Of a stretch of 43,034 nt of DNA, positions 38,112 to 43,034 are shown piece after piece. Under the pieces are notes generated by a model. That model ran no database searches, was not told where the DNA came from, and saw only the letters and a program-made list of their open reading frames with translations. Source of the stretch: Archaeoglobaceae archaeon (GTDB taxonomy: Archaea > Halobacteriota > Archaeoglobi > Archaeoglobales > Archaeoglobaceae); the NCBI GenBank assembly GCA_030153385.1, contig JASKJN010000007.1, forward strand, positions 1-43,034, written 5' to 3'. The position numbers and the translations under genes were made by a program. Positions within the stretch are counted from its first letter, which is position 1, and each line of letters begins with the position of its first letter.

Positions 38112-39116
38112 TTCCAGGAGCTTGAGCACTCTATCATTTTCTTCCCTCTTCCCAATTGTCATTCTGATAAAATTGCCCTCAAGACCTATTAGATTGTTCA
38201 GATTTCTTACCACAATTCCCTGACGGAGCAATTCTTCAAATAGCTCCCTATCAGCCTTGAAAAGGATGAAATTCGCTTCAGAAGGATAAACCTCAAATCC
38301 AAGTCTCACAAGCTCTTTCGATACTCTTTCCCGCTCTTCAACAATCTTTTTCCTCACTTCGAGATAGTAGTCAAGCGATCTTATCGCAGAGACTGCACTT
38401 GCAACCCCCGGCGTGGGAATTGCAAAGGGAAGTCTGACCTTCTCCAATGCCTCCACTATCTCCTTTCTTGCAATTGCATAGCCTATACGCAATCCTGCAA
38501 GGCCAAAGAACTTCGAAAAGCTCCTTAAAATTATCACGTTATCGAACTCCCACACCAGATCGATAAGGCTTCTACCAGCAAACTCCACATATGCTTCATC
38601 GATCAAAACATATTCTGAATTTTCAGCGATCTTCTCTGCAACTCTCCTTTCAACTGTATTGCCCGTTGGATTGTTTGGGGAGCAAATGATCGACAGCTTG
38701 GGCTTCTCTTCCTCAAAGATTTCCGGAGTGATATTGTAGCGATCGTAGACTGGAAGCAGAAGAGATGCATCTCTAAGCATAGCGTATGTGAGATAAAGCG
38801 AATACGATGGCATTGGAATCGCGACCTTGTCCAATTCCTCAACGATGATGTCGCAGACTCTTGAAATGAGTTCCGAAGACCCGCACCCTAGTGCCAAGTT
38901 TTCAACTTCTACACCCAAGTATTCAGAAATGGCTTTTTTGAGCATTGGATAATTAGCATCCGGATACCTGTTAATTCTGCTTATAGATTCTATATACGCC
39001 CTCTTAACATCTTCACTCGGCTCGTATGGATTTTCGTTCGAGTTAAGGAATATTACATCCCCCTCTGGAAATACACCAGCATCGTAGGGGTTTATAATCC
39101 TAACAACACTTCGCAT
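38085..39116 (-). CDS. hisC: Histidinol-phosphate aminotransferase
   Basis: NENPYEPSEDV, CSPNNPTGN, IDEAYVEF, LRSFSKFFGLAGLRIGY. Confidence 0.95.
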   Translation of the reverse strand: MRSVVRIINPYDAGVFPEGDVIFLNSNENPYEPSEDVKRAYIESISRINRYPDANYPMLKKAISEYLGVEVENLALGCGSSELISRVCDIIVEELDKVAIPMPSYSLYLTYAMLRDASLLLPVYDRYNITPEIFEEEKPKLSIICSPNNPTGNTVERRVAEKIAENSEYVLIDEAYVEFAGRSLIDLVWEFDNVIILRSFSKFFGLAGLRIGYAIARKEIVEALEKVRLPFAIPTPGVASAVSAIRSLDYYLEVRKKIVEERERVSKELVRLGFEVYPSEANFILFKADRELFEELLRQGIVVRNLNNLIGLEGNFIRMTIGKREENDRVLKLLESKCRDTPT

Positions 39117-39154
39117 GATTTTGTAAAAACTTCGTGGTTTTAAAGGCTTCCATG

Positions 39155-39637
39155 CTACCAGTCGAGGAGTTTTTCAATTTTGTTTGCCTTCACCTCCTTG
39201 TTTTCTATCTTGGGTCTGTAACCAAGTTTATCGCCGTAAAGCTCGAAGAGGTATTTTGCGGACAGCCTTGCTATTTCGTGTATTCTCATGTCCGCTATTT
39301 CTTGTCTTCTTTTCTCTTTTCTCCTGTCAACATAGTAAACGCAGAAAAGACAGCGATACTTGGATAGCTTCTTCGGTTCAGCATCAGAAAATATGTCTTC
39401 CAGGGCTTCAAGCGAGCAGTAATTTCCGTCGCTGAACTTGCAGTTTTTGATCTTCTCTAAAGCTATCTCGTTTACAGCGTTCAAAAACTCCCGCAGTTCC
39501 GAAGATTCGCTTTTCTTTTTGCTGAAATACCACTCTATTAGCTTGTAAACGAACTCCTCTGGTTTTATATTTGCCTGTTCTGCTTTTTCGATCAAGAGAT
39601 CCTCCAGCTCAGGTGGAAGCTCAATCACGAGTCTCAT
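39155..39637 (-). CDS. Ribbon-helix-helix-like protein with C-x7-C-x21-C-x2-C motif
   Basis: N-terminus MRLVIELPPELEDLLIEKAEQANIKPEEFVYKLIEWYF is RHH-like; CKFSDGNYC...CLFC; ATGA overlap with the actin-like gene. Confidence 0.72.
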   Translation of the reverse strand: MRLVIELPPELEDLLIEKAEQANIKPEEFVYKLIEWYFSKKKSESSELREFLNAVNEIALEKIKNCKFSDGNYCSLEALEDIFSDAEPKKLSKYRCLFCVYYVDRRKEKRRQEIADMRIHEIARLSAKYLFELYGDKLGYRPKIENKEVKANKIEKLLDW

Positions 39638-40629
39638 GTTCTCTTTCTCTTATCCTTCTTGTCCTCCTTCACCTCTTCAAATTTCACCTCTTCTGTAGTT
39701 TCCTCTTTCAATCCTAAAAAGGTTTTTGCAAGAATATAATAACCAACTGCATTGCTTGCTATTGGGTCATCTGGCTTTTTAATTTCTCCGATATCGCTAA
39801 AGCCTTCTTTCAGGGTTTCAAATACTCCTGGAAGCAAAACTCCGCCACCAGTGACGACGAAGTTATCGAGCAAAGTCGTCGATAACCCTTCAAGCAAGCT
39901 CTTTGTCTTGTTCACGATCCTGTCTACCCAGCTCTTCATTAGCCTTTCGTAATCCGCAATAACCTCTTCTCTTCTGATAGCAACTTTCTTTCCGCTTCTG
40001 ATTCGGCCTATCGAGTAGTTTTCATTTAAAAGCATTTTTGTGATCTCTTCAGGTAAAACCGTTATCCCCGCCTTATCTCTGATCAAAACCTCCAGACTCT
40101 CATAAAGTTTGTCAACTCCCGAAAGCATTGTGTCTCCTCTCAGGTATTCCATTTCAGAGAGAACAAGAATATCCGTTGTGCCAAAACCTATGTCAATACA
40201 AACGCCTGTATCTACACCCATAGAAGCCAAAGTTCCTACAGGCTCTGGAAACACGAGAACTTTCCCTTTAAGCTCCTTTTCAAGTTGAGATTTCAGCTCT
40301 TCTCTTTCTTTCTTTGAAGATTTCACTGGAAGCCCTGTTGCTACTACTTCTGGTTCAACTGAAAGTCTCCTTAGTCCATACTTCGCAAGTTCTATGAAGG
40401 AAGAATGTATAACTCTCCCGTCCTGAATCGGCCTGTAGACCTCGACTCCTTCACTGGCTTTAATAAGGGATAAAGCTTCATCCCCAACATAAACTCCCCC
40501 TTTCTCTCCCTTCAGAGACCAGTCCTTTTCTTCGCCAAAAGCGACGACGGATGGATACAATAAAACATTCTTGCCATCTGCTGTTATCTTAGTGTAATTC
40601 GTTCCTATGTCAAGTCCTACGATTCCCAT
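39634..40629 (-). CDS. Actin/ParM-like ATPase
   Basis: GLDIGTNYTKI (phosphate 1), VCIDIGFGTTDILVL (phosphate 2), VVTGGGVLLPGV (adenosine); start MGIVGLDIG at 40629, track start too early. Confidence 0.88.
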   Translation of the reverse strand: MGIVGLDIGTNYTKITADGKNVLLYPSVVAFGEEKDWSLKGEKGGVYVGDEALSLIKASEGVEVYRPIQDGRVIHSSFIELAKYGLRRLSVEPEVVATGLPVKSSKKEREELKSQLEKELKGKVLVFPEPVGTLASMGVDTGVCIDIGFGTTDILVLSEMEYLRGDTMLSGVDKLYESLEVLIRDKAGITVLPEEITKMLLNENYSIGRIRSGKKVAIRREEVIADYERLMKSWVDRIVNKTKSLLEGLSTTLLDNFVVTGGGVLLPGVFETLKEGFSDIGEIKKPDDPIASNAVGYYILAKTFLGLKEETTEEVKFEEVKEDKKDKRKRT

Positions 40630-40682
40630 GATTAATCCCCATCTGTGGAATATAAAAAAATTTTGAGCTACACCTAAGCAAC

Positions 40683-40711
40683 TTACCGGAAAATGTAATA
40701 TATTCCCGTAA
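40683..40711. promoter_or_regulatory. Imperfect inverted repeat TTACCGGAA-N11-TTCCCGTAA between divergent genes
   Basis: 8 of 9 bases match between arm 1 and the reverse complement of arm 2 (TTACGGGAA). Confidence 0.45.
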
Positions 40712-40723
40712 AGATCTGCTATG

Positions 40724-40975
40724 ATGCTCGGATTTGAAGAGCTCGTCTTCATCGCGATCATAGCACTAATTATCCTTAGCCCAGAAAAGTTGGTGGAATT
40801 CGCAAGAGAACTTGGGAAGATCTATGCAGAATACAAGAAGGCAAAGAGACTTGTGGAGCTCGAAGTTCTTTACGGTGTTTCAAGTGAGGAACTAAAAGAA
40901 GAAATGGAGAAGAGATACAGAGAACTGAAGATAGAGCTTGAAAGCTTCAAAGACGGGAGATCTCCTCCTCAGTGA
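40724..40975 (+). CDS. TatA/TatB-like protein
   Basis: MLGFEELVFIAIIALIILSPEKLVEFARELGKIYAEYKKAKR: short TM, hinge, amphipathic helix. Confidence 0.82.
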   Translation: MLGFEELVFIAIIALIILSPEKLVEFARELGKIYAEYKKAKRLVELEVLYGVSSEELKEEMEKRYRELKIELESFKDGRSPPQ

Positions 40976-41525
40976 ATCCGGTGAGTTCGATCACAGTCAG
41001 GCCAGTTTTCAGATCTTTTGCTTCCCATTCAGAAAGTCTCTCTTTAAAACTCTCTTCCGAAAGAATCAGACTGTTGCCGAATGGGTCTTCGAGTACGATC
41101 GTCAGCTCCCCATCACCCTCGATCACGTTCTGAATTCTCTCCAATATCCACTCGCACCTCTTTACTTTCTCCCCATCATTTTCATTCCACTTCATCGCAG
41201 TTCTGACTATTTCCTCAACCCTTCTAAGAACGCCTTCAAGATTTGTTATGAATGCCTGACTCGCAGGTCCGGGTTCTATGGAGACTCCGAGTTCGGGGAT
41301 CCTTATCGTGCCGGATGTTGATCTTATCACCTTCGTGAATAGATTGCTCCTCTTTGCTTTTATTGTATACCTCGAAGGTTCCTTTTCTCCCAAAACTATC
41401 GAATCCGCATGCTTAAATCCGCACTCACAGGAAATCGAAGTTAGAAGAATTTTATCAAAAAAGGGGACTTCGTAGGTATTAACAAATAACCTTAGCTCTC
41501 TTCCGCATATTGGGCAGGGAATCAT
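40947..41525 (-). CDS. ZPR1-family zinc finger protein
   Basis: CPICGREL..., SCECGFKHAD, GTIRIPELGVSIEPGPASQAFITNLEGVL. Confidence 0.94.
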   Translation of the reverse strand: MIPCPICGRELRLFVNTYEVPFFDKILLTSISCECGFKHADSIVLGEKEPSRYTIKAKRSNLFTKVIRSTSGTIRIPELGVSIEPGPASQAFITNLEGVLRRVEEIVRTAMKWNENDGEKVKRCEWILERIQNVIEGDGELTIVLEDPFGNSLILSEESFKERLSEWEAKDLKTGLTVIELTGFTEEEISRL

Positions 41526-41884
41526 TTGCCTCCTCGGATCTTGTTTCTGTCCACTTTTATGCCTGTAGGTGTTACAAGGATGTATTCCTCACCAAGACCG
41601 ACGATATCGCCATTGATCTCATCCGCAAGCTGTTTTAAATCCTTCAAGATTCTGTCGAGAGTTAGCTTGTCGTGCCTAATGAATGCTATGTCCGCAACTA
41701 TTATGTTGCCATCATAAATTTCCTTTTTTATCCTAGGGATTTCATTTAAACCTGTAATCTCAGCTACTTTGATGAAAACAGAAGCTTTCTCGCCTATCTC
41801 TGCCTCGTATTCTCCCAAATCCAACTCCTCGTAATCTTCTATTACAACTTTCTCCTTTGTCTTAAACTTATCAAGTATCCCCAT
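41522..41884 (-). CDS. sepF: SepF, cell division protein
   Basis: N-terminal amphipathic MGILDKFK; VFIKVAEITGLNEIPRIKKEIYDGNIIVADI...ADEINGDIVGLGEEYILVTPTGIKV. Confidence 0.92.
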   Translation of the reverse strand: MGILDKFKTKEKVVIEDYEELDLGEYEAEIGEKASVFIKVAEITGLNEIPRIKKEIYDGNIIVADIAFIRHDKLTLDRILKDLKQLADEINGDIVGLGEEYILVTPTGIKVDRNKIRGGK

Positions 41885-41924
41885 GAGACCACCTTGAAAA
41901 TAAAAGGTTAGAAAGTATTTAATC

Positions 41925-43034
41925 TTAACGCTTGTTCCTTAAAAGTCCCAAGACGAAGAAGTAGCTTTTCACGATCTCCCGTCTGTGGAGATATAGTGAA
42001 GGTAATGCAACAATTATGTAAAGTATACTGAGTAAATAGCGCATTTCAACGCTCTGATAAACGAATTGAGCCAGGAATAATCCCAAAAGAGCCAATGCCT
42101 CGTAAATGCTAAATTTCAAATTTATTATTACCGCAACACCAAGTAAAGACTGCGCTGCTGTGAGCAGGAACTCTTCTCTTTGCCTGTAATCGAGGGGAAG
42201 AGCGCTTGGTTTTGTTAAAGAGATGCTGTAGATGAGAGCCAAACAGCCAACGAGCAATGTCCACTGATTTACCTTCGAAGATACGAGAGTATTGAAGCTC
42301 GCTGTCGTGCGAAGCTTTCTCACAAAGTAGATCGCAACTATAAACTCTGGAGCCTCGCTTGCAAGCGGTGCAATCCACTGGACCATCAAAAACTCATCAA
42401 TGCCAAAGATTCTCGCCGATTCAACGAGTCCTTCTGCAAAAGCTTCAACGCTTATCAGTATTACAAAGGCTGAGAATAGGAGAAGAAGAACAACTGACGC
42501 CCTTCTCTTCTTTGTCGGAAAACAGCAGAGATACGCAGGAACGCCTACCGCTGTGAATTCCACCCTTTCAGTCTTCATAGCAAGATATATGTAAAGAAGG
42601 AACATTGTGGCGAGGATTGCGGTATCAAAGAGCGATATTTCACCCTTGATCGGGATTAGAAAACAATAGAGAGAGGCTAAAAGAAGTATGAAGAATTCAA
42701 GTCTTATTCCCTCGTCGAGCTCGACTTCTTTTTTCCCAGTCTTCAGCATTGCAACAATCGCCACAAGACTCCAGCCAATTCCCAAGAGAAGCCTATTCGC
42801 TCCCGTCATGTTCGCTGCAGCGTAGTGAATGTATTCTTCGCCAACTTTACCCGCCATCCACGTGAAATACATGTCAACCGAATACTCTGGAAGCACCGCG
42901 ATCAGAGCAACGATTGCAAGGCTCAGTGATCTTGGCAGATCTTTTTCAGCAGTTTCAGCACCCCATGAAAGAAGGAAAGCTGCAGAGATGACTGCAATTC
43001 CAGAAAGAAGTGCTTCAATTGGTGCGTAGTAGTG
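41925..43034 (-). CDS. Sodium/calcium exchanger (CaCA) family protein, 5' end beyond window
   Basis: Frame stays open upstream of the track start (42896): HYYAPIEALLSGIAVISAAFLLSWGAETAEKDLPRSLSLAIVALIAVLPEYSVDMYFTWMAG..., with alpha-repeats (GAE...LPEY; APLASEAPEF). Confidence 0.92.
   Translation of the reverse strand, partial: HYYAPIEALLSGIAVISAAFLLSWGAETAEKDLPRSLSLAIVALIAVLPEYSVDMYFTWMAGKVGEEYIHYAAANMTGANRLLLGIGWSLVAIVAMLKTGKKEVELDEGIRLEFFILLLASLYCFLIPIKGEISLFDTAILATMFLLYIYLAMKTERVEFTAVGVPAYLCCFPTKKRRASVVLLLLFSAFVILISVEAFAEGLVESARIFGIDEFLMVQWIAPLASEAPEFIVAIYFVRKLRTTASFNTLVSSKVNQWTLLVGCLALIYSISLTKPSALPLDYRQREEFLLTAAQSLLGVAVIINLKFSIYEALALLGLFLAQFVYQSVEMRYLLSILYIIVALPSLYLHRREIVKSYFFVLGLLRNKR

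Noticed and set aside
1-43034. CRISPR arrays, IS elements, prophage or defence islands
   Set aside because: No direct-repeat/spacer pattern, transposase, integrase or recognisable defence genes were seen on reading through.

Overview
The window is a dense archaeal chromosomal segment. Formylmethanofuran dehydrogenase (FwdDBAC), archaeal PriS, SepF, a SAMP-like protein, UPF0058/UPF0146/DUF211 proteins and Tat components together suggest an Archaeoglobales-like euryarchaeon (inference; no database was searched). About 45 protein genes and two tRNA genes (Ser-GGA with a probable 14-nt intron; Ile-GAT) can be supported. I saw no CRISPR array, IS element or prophage, so most of the window is ordinary core genome. 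Points worth a second look: (1) a translationally coupled three-gene secreted operon with transcobalamin/intrinsic-factor-like architecture (alpha-toroid + DUF4430-like domains) next to a BtuF-like binding protein and no ABC permease or ATPase in the window; (2) an actin-like ATPase coupled to a ribbon-helix-helix protein with a Cys motif, resembling a chromosomal ParMR module, with an operator-like inverted repeat upstream; (3) a histidine kinase whose single frame is broken by exactly two in-frame stops (TAA and TAG) at domain linkers; (4) a MinD gene coupled to a TM/coiled-coil microprotein, followed by an unlisted 51-aa Lys-rich ORF coupled to a di-Gly beta-grasp protein; (5) a divergent TatC apparently lacking conserved Glu residues; (6) palindromes at the ferritin, minD and fwd promoters. 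Several ORF-track starts are revised, and the last CDS (CaCA exchanger) is open to the window edge.
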